From positions 51,057 to 115,056 of IMG/VR virus record IMGVR_UViG_3300021093_003900: a stretch of DNA of 64,000 nt, one strand, 5' to 3'. The position numbers were made by a program, and so were the translations under genes. Of the stretch, positions 40,777-51,900 are shown piece by piece (position 1 is the stretch's first letter; each line of letters begins with the position of its first letter). This DNA comes from a virus. The notes under the pieces were generated by a model. The model did no database searches. It had not been told where the DNA came from and saw nothing but the letters and a program-made list of their open reading frames with translations.

Positions 40777-41526
40777 ATGGACGAAAATTTGATGAAATAC
40801 GGTCAAGAGAATTTTTCTCTACCGCACGATGTTGTAAAGCTACCTAGTGGAGGTAAGTTTTACCCAAATAAAAAAAAATCAGTAAAAGTAGGTTATTTGA
40901 CCGCTAACGACGAGAATTTGTTAATGGCTACAAATACTGACGATCTGATCATTAATCTTCTAAGATCCAAAGTATACGAACCAGATCTGAGACCAGATGA
41001 AATGATTAACGGTGATTTGGAAGCCATTCTTATTTTTTTGAGAAATACATCATTTGGACACGAATACAATATTAGTGTAAATGATCCAACCACAGGTAAA
41101 CCTTTCAAAGCTGTGATTGGGTTAGACGAACTCGAGTTTAGAAAACCAAACGTAGAACCAGATGATAACGGAACTTGGACTGTTACACTACCAAAGTCAC
41201 AAACATCTGTTACTATACGTCCATTATTGTATAAAGAAATTACAGATATTAATCGTCAAGCCGATTCTTATCCACAGGGACGTGTCGCTCCAAAAGTCAC
41301 TTGGAGATTACAAAAACAAATTGTTTCAATTAATGGTGATAGTCAGAATCAAACAATTGCTAAGTTCATCGACACACTTCCAATTATGGATTCCAAGTTT
41401 ATCAGGAATTTCTTGGATGAGAATGAACCAAAGATTGATCTAAAAAGAATAGTTACAGCCCCGTCAGGAAGTAAGGTCGATGTAGAAGTCACCTTTGGGG
41501 CGGAATTTTTTCGTGTATTCTTCTGA
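40777..41526 (+). CDS. gp26-like baseplate hub / tail assembly chaperone
   Basis: A 249-residue protein with the T4 gp26-family start VVKLPSGGKFYPNKKKSVKV, then LTANDENLLMATNTDDLIIN, LLRSKVYEPDLRPDEMINGD and LEAILIFLRNTSFGHEYN. The C-terminus TFGAEFFRVFF ends at a TGA. It lies exactly between tube and tape-measure genes, where long-tailed phages encode tail assembly chaperones. A +1 overlapping frame continues as a plausible gp51-like extension (see 41513-41653), suggesting two products. In T4, gp26 helps build the baseplate hub. Confidence 0.75.
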   Translation: MDENLMKYGQENFSLPHDVVKLPSGGKFYPNKKKSVKVGYLTANDENLLMATNTDDLIINLLRSKVYEPDLRPDEMINGDLEAILIFLRNTSFGHEYNISVNDPTTGKPFKAVIGLDELEFRKPNVEPDDNGTWTVTLPKSQTSVTIRPLLYKEITDINRQADSYPQGRVAPKVTWRLQKQIVSINGDSQNQTIAKFIDTLPIMDSKFIRNFLDENEPKIDLKRIVTAPSGSKVDVEVTFGAEFFRVFF

Positions 41527-41653
41527 TTATAGAGCGTACCTAGTTGACGAGTTTTATATTCTGAATCAAAGATGTAATGTATCTTATTCAGACTATTTGA
41601 AAATGCCAATTTTTTGGAGAAAAAGATTATTGGATAAGATATCCACAACATAA
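41513..41653 (+). CDS. gp51-like / frameshift extension of the tail chaperone
   Basis: In the +1 frame relative to the gp26-like gene a coherent 46-residue sequence runs to TAA at 41653: YSSDYRAYLVDEFYILNQRC, then NVSYSDYLKMPIFWRKRLLD and KISTT. The S-Y-x-x-Y-L-x-M-P-I-x-W-R-x-R segment is like the C-terminal part of tail chaperones and T4 gp51. Either it starts at the GTG at 41513, or ribosomes shift +1 on GAA TTT TTT C (41503-41512), where tRNA-Phe can re-pair with TTC. In the latter case the product is a fusion AEFF-VYSSDYRAY. Confidence 0.6.
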   Translation: MYSSDYRAYLVDEFYILNQRCNVSYSDYLKMPIFWRKRLLDKISTT

Positions 41654-41708
41654 TCTACCAATGAACTTAATAAATATCAAATTACTTATTTAATTTTGTA
41701 AATTTAAA

Positions 41709-41716
41709 TATTTATA
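41709..41716 (+). promoter_or_regulatory. TATTTATA element upstream of the tape-measure gene
   Basis: AAATATTTATAAAA with 11 nt to the ATG at 41728. It lies in a short gap after the gp51-like frame. Confidence 0.5.
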
Positions 41717-41727
41717 AAAAAAGATTG

Positions 41728-43671
41728 ATGCAGTCACAACCACCACCACCACCCGGACAAGGGAACAGTTTTTTTGATGAACTTCAAAAAAACGTAAAAG
41801 ACACTTATAATACCATAAATGAAAAACTTAAAGATATTAGGCGTCAAAACGAACTCCTAGATAAGAGTATTCTGGAAAAAAACGAAGCACTAGCAAAAAC
41901 TTTTGGTCGTACTCAAGTTGCCGTAAAAGGTCTCCGATTATCGTTAGTTGAATCATTACCAACCATAACTACTTTGGGGGGTGGTCTTGAAGATGCTTTT
42001 AATATAATACATAAGACTTCCGATGAACTTGGAACTAATAGAATATTATTAGGTGAAACCACAAAAGACCTCTACGCTGTACAGAAAGCTTTCGGCTTAG
42101 AAGGCTATTATATGGGTACATACTTAAAAAATTTCCATGATGCGGGTATAGATGTTGGACTTATTAGGGATAGAATGGAAGAAACTTTGAATATTGCAAG
42201 ATTAGTTGGGGCTAACTCGCACGCAGTGTTTACAAACGTAGCAAATAGTTTAGATCAAATTAATAAGTATGGGTTTAAAGATGGTGTTGAAGGGTTATCA
42301 CGTATGGCCGCCAAAGCAGTATCGATGAGGTTCGATATGTCACAGATATTTAGTTTCGCGGAAAAAGTTTTTAGTCCAGAAGGAGCAATTGAAGCCGTAG
42401 CTACTTTCCAAAGACTAGGTGTTGCCGTTGGTGATTTAGCAGACCCTTTTAGACTTATGTACCTTGCATCAGAAGATGTAGAAGGACTTACAGATCAAGT
42501 TGTAAAAATGACAAGTAAGTTTTCTTATTTTGATGAAAAAAGCAAAGAATTCAAAATTTTTCCATACGCAAAAAGAGATATAAGGGATTTAGGAGCACAA
42601 ATGGGCGCAACTTACGAAGAAATGGTAAAAATGTCTTTCGCACAAACTAAATTAAATAAATTATCTAGTGAATTTAAATTCAATGCTAATGTAAAAGAAA
42701 CCGATAAACAATTAATTGCGAATCTTGCACAATACAGTAAAGAAAAAGGTGATTTTGTTGTTAAGGTCAATCGAGAAGAAAAATTGGTTACTCAACTTAG
42801 TGAAGAAGATATTGAAGAATTAAGAGGTAGACCAGAAACAGTGGAAGACGTTGCCAGAGCCCAACTTGAAGAAAGTGAATTAATCAAAAAGGCAGCAGAG
42901 GGTATTTTTGACCTACTGCGAGGAATAACTGTAGGTGCCAAACCAACACAAGATTTGGCTGAACTTGTAAGAGCCACAAAAGAAGGTGTTAATAAAGCGG
43001 CTACTAAAGCGAGCGGAAATGTAAGAGGTGGTATAAAAAAAGTCGACGAGTTTTACCTTGCCATCTCAAAAAATCTCAAAGCGATAATTGATGACTACAA
43101 TAAGGGTACTATTAATTTTACAGAGTACATAGACAAAATGCAAAAAGCTTCAGAATCATACACTGGTAGTCTTGAAGACTTGTCAAAAAGAATTATAGAA
43201 TATGATTTCCTAAAAAGTATTGATCCAAAAAACAACCCACTTATTAGCAAGGATAATTTAATTGCAGGTGCTGTAGATTCAGTGATAACTGAACTGCTAA
43301 ACGGGGCAAAAAAACTTAATGAGGTTTTCAAAGCCATTAATTTTAATAGCACCCCTAGTCAACAAACATCGTATCAATCTACACCTTCTATGAATCAGAC
43401 AACCCCCCCTTTACAAGCTTATGCAGTTATATTGCCGACACCACCAAAACAATTACCAACTGAATTTACATCAAATAATCAAAATGTTTCGTTTTCACCA
43501 ATCAATGGAAACATAGAGTTGAAAGTTGTTACAGAAGACGGAACAAAAGTAGATTTAACAAATCAAATTGTGAGTAGTGCTGAGTTCCAAAGAAGAGTCG
43601 TATCCCTTATTTCTGAAAGAATGCAAAACCAAAATTACAACAACTTACCAAATTCAACAGCAATTTCGTAG
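41728..43671 (+). CDS. Tape measure-like tail protein
   Basis: A 647-residue, mostly helical protein, started at ATG 41728. A Pro-rich start (QSQPPPPPGQG) leads into a coiled coil (NTINEKLKDIRRQNELLDKS). A region VKGLRLSLVESLPTITTLGG, ALGLE-like helices and YMGTYLKNFHDAGIDVGLIR, SRMAAKAVSMRFDMSQIFSF and VFSPEGAIEAVATFQRLGVA is typical of tape-measure N-terminal domains. The C-terminus has a Pro/Gln/Thr linker and ends in a small domain. It sets tail length and lies just after the chaperone genes, as usual. T4 gp29 has 590 residues. Confidence 0.75.
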   Translation: MQSQPPPPPGQGNSFFDELQKNVKDTYNTINEKLKDIRRQNELLDKSILEKNEALAKTFGRTQVAVKGLRLSLVESLPTITTLGGGLEDAFNIIHKTSDELGTNRILLGETTKDLYAVQKAFGLEGYYMGTYLKNFHDAGIDVGLIRDRMEETLNIARLVGANSHAVFTNVANSLDQINKYGFKDGVEGLSRMAAKAVSMRFDMSQIFSFAEKVFSPEGAIEAVATFQRLGVAVGDLADPFRLMYLASEDVEGLTDQVVKMTSKFSYFDEKSKEFKIFPYAKRDIRDLGAQMGATYEEMVKMSFAQTKLNKLSSEFKFNANVKETDKQLIANLAQYSKEKGDFVVKVNREEKLVTQLSEEDIEELRGRPETVEDVARAQLEESELIKKAAEGIFDLLRGITVGAKPTQDLAELVRATKEGVNKAATKASGNVRGGIKKVDEFYLAISKNLKAIIDDYNKGTINFTEYIDKMQKASESYTGSLEDLSKRIIEYDFLKSIDPKNNPLISKDNLIAGAVDSVITELLNGAKKLNEVFKAINFNSTPSQQTSYQSTPSMNQTTPPLQAYAVILPTPPKQLPTEFTSNNQNVSFSPINGNIELKVVTEDGTKVDLTNQIVSSAEFQRRVVSLISERMQNQNYNNLPNSTAIS

Positions 43672-43689
43672 AAAAAAATCAAGGGTAGG

Positions 43690-43697
43690 TATTTATT
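43690..43697 (+). promoter_or_regulatory. TATTTATT element upstream of the 1639-residue tail protein
   Basis: GGTATTTATTTATTAAATAA with 13 nt to the ATG at 43711, in a 39-nt gap after the tape-measure gene. Confidence 0.4.
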
Positions 43698-43710
43698 TAT
43701 TAAATAAAAT

Positions 43711-46700
43711 ATGCCATCTAGATTAACATTTGATGCGACTTCGGCAGTAAGGAATAGTTTGTTGACTAGAAACTTGAAACCTTATTATAAACCGGGTGCT
43801 TTTGGTTATTCAGTTTCTAATAGACCCGGTCAATATGAACCAAGTCAATATTCAGTAATTGATTCACCAGATCAATTAATTGATTTAGCCCCATTTGCGG
43901 ATGGTCTATATTTAACCAATGAATTTGGCCCAGAGGGTGGTTTCAATAAAGACATAACTGGATTAATTAGTGTTTCACAAAATCCAACAAATAGAGGGCC
44001 ATATGGGCCGTTTCCCCCATATACAGACGCACTCAAATTATTTTCCACAACCTTCCAAAAGAAAGGACAGATCAAAAACGAATATTCACCAAGAGATGGT
44101 TTCATAAGATATTATGATATTGGTGATATTGTCAAAGTACAAAAAAATGCAACATACTGGGATCCCCCTAGTTTTAGACCTTCATCGTATTCACCATTTA
44201 GTGTCTTATTACAAGAAATCCCAACTGGTTCAAATGGTCCTCTCACAGATGACTCTGAATTAGCTAAATTAGGTGTTGAGTTTCTTAAAAAAGCATACCA
44301 ACAAAGAATAGACCAAAACGTTAGAACAGAAACGTTAGGTCGTGTTAATATTTTAAACGGATTACAAGATCCAATTAACTTATCATTAATTGTTGCTGGT
44401 AAGAGACCTCTTATCTTTAGAGATTACAAAATTACCTCTGGAGGTGGTAATATTTTATCACAAGGACAAGATATTGTTCAAAGAATAGCTGGATTTACAC
44501 TACCATTATCACCAATACCCGGTGATTATTTTACTGTTGATAACCAAGAAAGAAATATTAACTCAATACAATCATTGGTAAAAGATAGTGATGGTGGAAA
44601 AAGAGGGGGTAAATTTGGTTTATTTGGAAGTCGACCAACATCAGCTTCACAATTATTTTTGGATTATACAGGGGAAGGACAAAGAGCACAATTAACCAAT
44701 AATTTAGATTATAATAGATATAGACCTAGATATAATACTGGAGGACGTGGGGTTATATCTGTACTTGGAGAGGCAATATTTGGTTCACAAGCACAGGACT
44801 TGGGTCAAGGTTTATATTATGTTGGATCTCCAGACAGAGAACCAATTTATCTTAATTCACCACCGGGTGTAGTACCAATTAACGAATTTGATGAACAAAT
44901 TTTAGCACCAGTATATGGTCCAGACGTTTTAGGTAAAGAATATGAGAAAGATATCCCCGGAAAGTTAAAATTTGGTTTTGAGGGTACAACATACCAAAGT
45001 CAGGGTGATATAAGTGGAGGCTTTAGTTGGGTTAAAGAATTAGATTCACCTAACGCAGGCAAAAGAGTAAGAGAGAATGGCTCCGCAGGATCACCAGATC
45101 CAAGTTTTCCAAAAAATCAATTCACAGACAGTGAATCTTTCAAAATTCTAGGACCCTATAGCGTTTCAGGTAGCTCGATTTTAGCTAAAACACAAAGACT
45201 TGTTAATTCAATGCCACTTGACGGTCGTAGGTATTCACATGTCGGAAATGCAATCAATCAAATTAGTAAAATTTTTGATGATGGTTATAAACAAATAACT
45301 AAAGGATCAAGAGTTATAAGTTTTACTCCAAACCAACTCAACACCCCACTTGAATATTGTAGAGTGTTTACCAAAGATACACCTTACATTCAATATACCG
45401 ATTTACAGAAATCAGATGGTAATATTAGAAAAGCATCATATTCAATCCTTGACAAAACATATCAACTTAATATTGCACCAGAAAAAGGTGGAGATTCAAT
45501 ATTACGTGGAGAGGGTGGTGTGAAAAAATATATGTTCTCTATTGAGAACTTAGCGTGGAGAACATCATCTAGACCAGGTTTAAGATATCAAGATTTACCA
45601 AAATGTGAACAAGGTCCGAATGGCGGTAGAATTATGTGGTTCCCACCATATGATTTAGATTTTAGTGAGGATACAAGACCTTCATTTAATGAAACTACTT
45701 TCTTGGGAAGACCAGAAATAATTTATACTTATAAAAACACAAGTAGATCTGGAACCTTGAAATGGAAGATCATTGTGGATCATCCCTCAGTTTTAAATCT
45801 AGTTGCTCAAAAAGTATTAGCAAAAAATGAAGGAGAGTTAGCAGACCAAGTAATCAATTCATTTTTTGCTGGATGTAAAAAATATGATCTTTATGATTTA
45901 GCTAGAATTTATAATAATGTCCCATTAACGGACTTACAAGCTTACCAAGAAGTAGTCAATAATCCAAACGTTACCGAAGAGCAATTTTCGAATGTCAAAA
46001 CAGAAATTCAACCTGATCCGCAAAGGGTTTCGGTTCAAACCACCCCACAACCAGAATTCCCAAAGGATGCCTTAGATAAGTATGTAAATTACGGATTTTA
46101 TTTTGATAATGATATCCCAAAAGTTGACCAAGTCAACGCAAACTTTGAGCCTCTGTATAATATTTACACATCGACTCAAAATAAAACATTATACGCCCAA
46201 AATGCTGTTACAACACAAAAACAACCTGTGGAACAATTTTTTTCATCTGTGGTTGAAAGTAACTACGATAAAATGAAAGAGTTGTGTCAAGAAATTTATA
46301 AAATCCTCTCAGAAAATTCTGAAGTAAAGATTGAGATAGGACTTTTATCTTCCGCATCTGAACCAGGGGCAATTCCTTATAATCAGAAACTTTCAGAGAG
46401 AAGGAATAGTTCGGTTGTAAATTTTTTTAATGATTATCAGTTTGAAGGTGGAAAAAGTTTGTATGAGTATATTAATTCACAAAGATTAACTATCAAAACA
46501 TCAGCTTCTGGAGAAACCACAACAGTAAACCCTAAAAAAGGCCCAGATCAATGTGGAAATTCTGTAAATTGTGGTACTCAATTACCAAGCCGCGAAAAAA
46601 TTTATTCTACTAGTGCGATGGCGTGTAGACAAACAAACATACGAAGTATTAATATTACATCTGATCCACGGAATCCAGTTCCAGCAAATGTAGCCCCAAA

Positions 46701-48630
46701 TGTGGTCTTAACACAAGATGGGAGAGAAAATCAAGCTTCAGTAAAACCAAATCCCGTCAGTTTTAATCAACCAACGAAGGATCTTTACAAAGGTGCTTCG
46801 AAAAAATTGTTACGTTTGCTTTTAAACGAGTGTGATTATTTCGAAGTTTTAAAAGAAACAGACTTTTTTTTATACAACTCATTACAAAATAAATTGAAAT
46901 ATTTTAGTCCGTCTTTTCATTCTATGACACCAGAAGGATTAAACGCAAGATTAACTTTTATACAACAGTGTGCTAGACCGGGTGATACTATACCAACCAT
47001 TGGCCCAGATGGACAACCAATATACAATGATGCACTTAATACCTCATTTGGGGTACCACCTGTGTTAGTTCTAAGAATTGGAGATTTTTACAATACAAAA
47101 GTTATACCTACATCTTTTGGAATAACGTACGAAAAAATTTATGATATGAATCCTGAAGGTATTGGGTTTCAACCGATGATCGCTAACATCGCTATGGGGT
47201 TCAATTTCATCGGAGGTTCAGGACTAGCAAAACCAATCGAAACATTACAAAACGCACTATCTTTTAATTATTATGCTAATACTGAAGTTTATGACGAAAG
47301 AGCGGAGTCTACGGACACATCTTTCAATGCTTTGGATAAACAAATAATTGAAAAAATTAAAAATAGACTCCCTGTTGTGGGGGTTTCTAATAACAATCAA
47401 AATTTACAAAATGCTGGGGGAGATACCATTGGTGATTTTACAAAGCTCGGAGAAAATATTTCAGGAGTTACGGGTACTTTGAATTATAGAGGGTTTGTAA
47501 ACGATTTTGTAAATGACACACAATCCTATTACACAAACACAATTACTTTTTTTGATAATATTTTAACAAAATATGGATATGGTTTATTATCACTTATGAA
47601 TACAACAATCCAAAATAACAGAGGATATTCTGAAGGAGTTTTAGGAACAACACCAACATATCTATATGGGAAACCACTTTTATATCAGATAAATGTTGAT
47701 ACAAATTTTGCCATTTTACAATCATACATTGAAGCACAAGATTTAAATATATTTTCAGCCGCGTCAATAAACTCATCTGAAAACGTAATATTCGGCATTG
47801 GTGAAATGAGTGATCCTGTAGTTACTCAAACACAAAAAGATTTGTTTAAAAACAATTATCAAAGATATTTGGATACCTACAGATCAAACTTCATAAACGA
47901 TGCGACTGAAATGGTTTCTGGATTAGTACAATTTCAACAGAATTATGTATTTCAAATCGATAAAATTACGTTTGTCACAACATTACTTGCTGATGGAAAA
48001 ATTAATTCAAAAGGTGTTGGAATAATTTATGAGTTTTCAGGATCATCAACAACTCAAACACAACTAATTACGGATATTAATCAGTTAGCAAGTGGTAATA
48101 CCGCGTTCTTGGGTTCACTTAAATCAAGTGGATTATATGTGGACAATTACCAAGTACAACCTCAAACAGTCCCGAATCCACAAACACAAATTTTTAACCT
48201 TGACGACCCAAGTCTATCCACATTTAAATCGTCCAATGCTTTAATATCTGCACCGCAACAAGTAGAGTTTTTAATTCTGAATAAAATATACAGAGACATT
48301 ACAACCTTGAGAGAATTTGTTAATCAACTGACAATAGGACTTAATCGTGATACTAAAGATATAGTTGAAAGATACTATGGAACTTTCCTAAAAAACACCT
48401 ATGATAATCTTACAACTGACGGAAAAAATCTTTTGAATAATTATAAACTCACACTTGGTAAAAATTATGTAAACTTCACACCGCCTTTTGAAAACAATCA
48501 AGAAAGAGTAATTGAGTTTCAAGAGAATCCGAATAATCCGATTACTGCATTTATTTTACAAGAATTATATTCACCGAACAATACAGATACTGAGGTAACA
48601 AATTTTAATTCAAAAAAGAAATTTAACTAA
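43711..48630 (+). CDS. Giant baseplate/tail protein with embedded OmpA-like domain
   Basis: A 1639-residue protein. The first ~740 residues are beta-rich with many Pro/Gly loops; conserved-looking blocks include KKYMFSIENLAWRTSSRPGL, GRIMWFPPYDLDFSEDTRPS and YTYKNTSRSGTLKWKIIVDH. Residues ~790-965 look like an OmpA C-terminal (peptidoglycan-binding) domain: VNYGFYFDNDIPKVDQ, then a helical LCQEIYKILSENSEVKIEIG and IPYNQKLSERRNSSVVNFFN near 887-906. The C-terminal ~600 residues are mixed. It overlaps the gp53-like gene by 1 nt. It is probably a baseplate wedge or hub component that could touch the cell wall. Confidence 0.6.
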   Translation: MPSRLTFDATSAVRNSLLTRNLKPYYKPGAFGYSVSNRPGQYEPSQYSVIDSPDQLIDLAPFADGLYLTNEFGPEGGFNKDITGLISVSQNPTNRGPYGPFPPYTDALKLFSTTFQKKGQIKNEYSPRDGFIRYYDIGDIVKVQKNATYWDPPSFRPSSYSPFSVLLQEIPTGSNGPLTDDSELAKLGVEFLKKAYQQRIDQNVRTETLGRVNILNGLQDPINLSLIVAGKRPLIFRDYKITSGGGNILSQGQDIVQRIAGFTLPLSPIPGDYFTVDNQERNINSIQSLVKDSDGGKRGGKFGLFGSRPTSASQLFLDYTGEGQRAQLTNNLDYNRYRPRYNTGGRGVISVLGEAIFGSQAQDLGQGLYYVGSPDREPIYLNSPPGVVPINEFDEQILAPVYGPDVLGKEYEKDIPGKLKFGFEGTTYQSQGDISGGFSWVKELDSPNAGKRVRENGSAGSPDPSFPKNQFTDSESFKILGPYSVSGSSILAKTQRLVNSMPLDGRRYSHVGNAINQISKIFDDGYKQITKGSRVISFTPNQLNTPLEYCRVFTKDTPYIQYTDLQKSDGNIRKASYSILDKTYQLNIAPEKGGDSILRGEGGVKKYMFSIENLAWRTSSRPGLRYQDLPKCEQGPNGGRIMWFPPYDLDFSEDTRPSFNETTFLGRPEIIYTYKNTSRSGTLKWKIIVDHPSVLNLVAQKVLAKNEGELADQVINSFFAGCKKYDLYDLARIYNNVPLTDLQAYQEVVNNPNVTEEQFSNVKTEIQPDPQRVSVQTTPQPEFPKDALDKYVNYGFYFDNDIPKVDQVNANFEPLYNIYTSTQNKTLYAQNAVTTQKQPVEQFFSSVVESNYDKMKELCQEIYKILSENSEVKIEIGLLSSASEPGAIPYNQKLSERRNSSVVNFFNDYQFEGGKSLYEYINSQRLTIKTSASGETTTVNPKKGPDQCGNSVNCGTQLPSREKIYSTSAMACRQTNIRSINITSDPRNPVPANVAPNVVLTQDGRENQASVKPNPVSFNQPTKDLYKGASKKLLRLLLNECDYFEVLKETDFFLYNSLQNKLKYFSPSFHSMTPEGLNARLTFIQQCARPGDTIPTIGPDGQPIYNDALNTSFGVPPVLVLRIGDFYNTKVIPTSFGITYEKIYDMNPEGIGFQPMIANIAMGFNFIGGSGLAKPIETLQNALSFNYYANTEVYDERAESTDTSFNALDKQIIEKIKNRLPVVGVSNNNQNLQNAGGDTIGDFTKLGENISGVTGTLNYRGFVNDFVNDTQSYYTNTITFFDNILTKYGYGLLSLMNTTIQNNRGYSEGVLGTTPTYLYGKPLLYQINVDTNFAILQSYIEAQDLNIFSAASINSSENVIFGIGEMSDPVVTQTQKDLFKNNYQRYLDTYRSNFINDATEMVSGLVQFQQNYVFQIDKITFVTTLLADGKINSKGVGIIYEFSGSSTTQTQLITDINQLASGNTAFLGSLKSSGLYVDNYQVQPQTVPNPQTQIFNLDDPSLSTFKSSNALISAPQQVEFLILNKIYRDITTLREFVNQLTIGLNRDTKDIVERYYGTFLKNTYDNLTTDGKNLLNNYKLTLGKNYVNFTPPFENNQERVIEFQENPNNPITAFILQELYSPNNTDTEVTNFNSKKKFN

Positions 48631-48950
48631 TGGAACAATATTACAATAGATATAAAGAGTTTCTTATTAATGGACAACAAACTGTGGTACCATTTGTTTC
48701 ATTACCTTCAAAAGGTACCGATCAACGATACATTTATAAAGTTGCTGTTAGTCGATTGGATAAAATATCCCAACAATATTATAATACTCCTTTTTTTGGT
48801 TGGTTGATTTTACAAGCAAATCCCGAGTATGGTGGATTAGAATGGAATATTCCAGATAATTCAATAATTACAATTCCGTTTCCTTTGGTTTCTTCACTGC
48901 AAGATTATCAAAACGCTTTGAACAATTATTTCTTATATTATGGCAGGTAA
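48630..48950 (+). CDS. gp53-like baseplate wedge protein
   Basis: In the 106-residue protein YIYKVAVSRLDKISQQYYNT, PFFGWLILQANPEYGGLEWN and IPDNSIITIPFPL follow the pattern of T4 gp53 and LysM-like wedge proteins: R-x-D-x-I-S, W-x-I-x-x-A-N, and I-P-x-G/N-x-x-I-x-I-P. It joins wedges around the hub. It overlaps the upstream gene by 1 nt and the 2171-residue gene by 11 nt, implying coupled, stoichiometric synthesis. Confidence 0.75.
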   Translation: MEQYYNRYKEFLINGQQTVVPFVSLPSKGTDQRYIYKVAVSRLDKISQQYYNTPFFGWLILQANPEYGGLEWNIPDNSIITIPFPLVSSLQDYQNALNNYFLYYGR

Positions 48951-51900
48951 TATTCCTAAAACCAATGAAGATGTTTTTGTAGTACAAAGTTATGATAACA
49001 TCATTCTAGTTGATCCCAACAAAGTAGTAAATCCAAATGGACAAGTAAGTGAAAGGGGGATTAATCAAGAAGATTTTGTAATGTATGCAAATCTTGAAGC
49101 ACAACTTTTACCACGAACAAAATTAATACAAGGGGTTTCACAAGATGATGGTATTGAAGCTATACAAAATCAAACACTAGCATCGATTAATTTTATGAAA
49201 CCGGGAGGTAAAACTTTTTTAGACAATACATACACAGATCAAATTACTGGATTTAATACCCTGACTAGTCAAGGTATCAATCAACCAAATATCGAAAACT
49301 TACAAAAAACCAATAAATCTAAAGATTTTTTTCTTTCTCAAAATACATTAAATAAACAAGATACTGGACTTTTGGGTATCGAAAGTATTTCAATCAAAAA
49401 TACAAGATCGTTTACACCAATGGTTGATATTACATTAATTGATATACAAGGTAGGGCTTTATTCGAAAAAGGAGAACAATCAGAGTACGCATTTTTTTTT
49501 AACTTACCTTACCCTACTTTTTACTTAACAATCAAAGGGTATTACGGTAAAGCAATCAAATATCAACTTATTCTCACAAAGTTTAATGCGGCATTCGAAG
49601 CTGCTTCAGGGAACTATAGAATCGATCTGCAATTTTATTCTTACAAATATACAGTACTAGCTGAGACTCAATTAGGTGCTTTGTTTGCAACACCATTTAT
49701 GTATACAAGTGAGTTTAAATTTACAACACCACAATCTCCAGCTATTGCCGCAGCTCAGGTTTCTGTTGGCGATGACAAAAAAACAGTCATCAATAAACAA
49801 ACAACTAGAGGTCGTCAATATATTGCCAACGTATACAAAAAATATAAAGCACTTGGATTATTAGCACCAGATTTCCCTGAAATCACATTCCCAGAATTTA
49901 GAGCACAAATACAAGCGTTACAAAAAAACTTAGAGCAGACATTCGGACAGTCTGATTTCACACCATTAACAAACGCTGACGATTATTTTGAGATACTTCA
50001 AAGTTTTAGATCGTCTATCACAGACAGAACATCAAATTCAAGTTGGTTTAATAAATTTATTGATATTGATAAAGTTTTTATTCTTCAAGAAACAAATAAT
50101 AAACCCTTGACCGAGGTTTGGATTTTGAATCAAAAGACAAGATCCAATAGTCAACTTATTGAAAATGCTTTAAGTGAATTAGAAAAAATTGTTACACGAT
50201 ACAAAAATGACTTACAAAAAAATCCTACATTTGGTGAGAATGGTAATTTCGAAATAGAGAAATTGAAATATACAAGTCAAATAAAAACGATTGAACAGAT
50301 CAATGCGAATAAAAGTAAAGACAGAGCTAGTGTTGAACCAAATAGTTTTGTAAATGTCATTTCTTCTGAAAACATCGATTGGATAGCCACTTTTAAAAAA
50401 CGATATAATAGAGAACCCATTGCGGAGGATGAGTGGATAACTCTAAAAAATACAGAATCTCAATTATTTGGAACTATTCTTGATGAAACGTTGAAAGGAC
50501 AAACGTTTCCATCTTACACGTTTGTTTTTTCTGATAATGTCGGACAATTTGAAGAAATTATTGATAAGACGTTCGAAGAATTAGGAAAACAAAAATCAAT
50601 TATAATTAACAAATTATCAACGTTCTTAAATAAAAAAATAGAAGGCCCAAATGGTTTGGGGTTTAGACCAACCATGAGAAATGTGATGGGTATTATTTTT
50701 GCATCTGTCGAAGCTTTTTATAGATTATTAAATCAAGTACACAGAGAAGCTTGGGCACAAAGAAATAATCCAACAAAACGACTAGCTTGTTATGGACAGG
50801 GTGATGAAAAAATAAATCCTGATAATAAAGAAAATGTGAACGATTATGTTTACCCGTGGCCGTTATACTTGACAAAACAAGTCGAAAAAGATGGAAAACA
50901 AAATTTTGTTGTTATGTATCCTGGCGAACAATCTGAACTTGCAAAAACAAAAGCATCAGATTACCAAATATGGCCCGAGGTACAATTCGTCGAAGAATAT
51001 ATGAGAGGATTATCTCAAAGTAATCAAAGCAATGCCGAACAATCTGGAACTTTTAGTGATAATGATATTGGACGATTAATTAACAGGATTTCAGTAAACG
51101 CTGTAGACTTTCCAACTAGTAATGCGATTTTAAGTGATCTACAAGATGTTAAATTTCTTTATGAAATTTACGAAAGGATCTTACTTCAAACTTTTTGGGA
51201 TAGACTATCAAGACCAAACGCAGAAAAGATCGGGGTTGTAGATAATCTTTCCGAAATGGAAATGATCAACGTTAGGAATGCTTTGAATTCGTTTTCAAAT
51301 CCGATAATTACAAAACTATTGAAAAATACAGCCTTCAGTTCAACAAACTATTTACAAGTATTAAGAAATATATCAAATGAAGGTGTTGGTATTTCTTGGC
51401 AACAATTTATTAGAGGTATTTTTACATCTGACTATTTGAGAATAAAAACTCAAAAAGATTTTTCAATATTACCAGTATCAACAATTAATTCTGGAGTACA
51501 AAATTCTAGTAAAGATACAAGTATTTTAAAAAATGTTGGTGAATTTGTAAAAAATACATCTTCAAGCGAAACTGATTTATTGGATTTATATCCATTCGTG
51601 TATAATACTTGGTCACAACAAAATCTATCAAATGTTGTTAGTAATTCTTCATTTTATAGTACAACTAAAAGTTTATACCTCAATTCGGTAACAAACTATA
51701 TTACAAACTTTGAAAACATAGCTAACGCAAATACCAATAGTAATAGACCATTTGTTAACAATTCATATTTGTATTTTACTGAACCAAGGATTATTATTAC
51801 AAATAATCAACAACAAATTGGCTCAAATGCGTTTTTAGATTTTAATAGTTTTTATACAGAAAAAAGAATAACATCGAAATATTTGATAACTGAAGGGTCA

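Noticed and set aside
41349-41651. Minus-strand open frame across the gp26/gp51 junction
   Set aside because: It is antisense to two better supported plus-strand frames and has no motif or upstream element.
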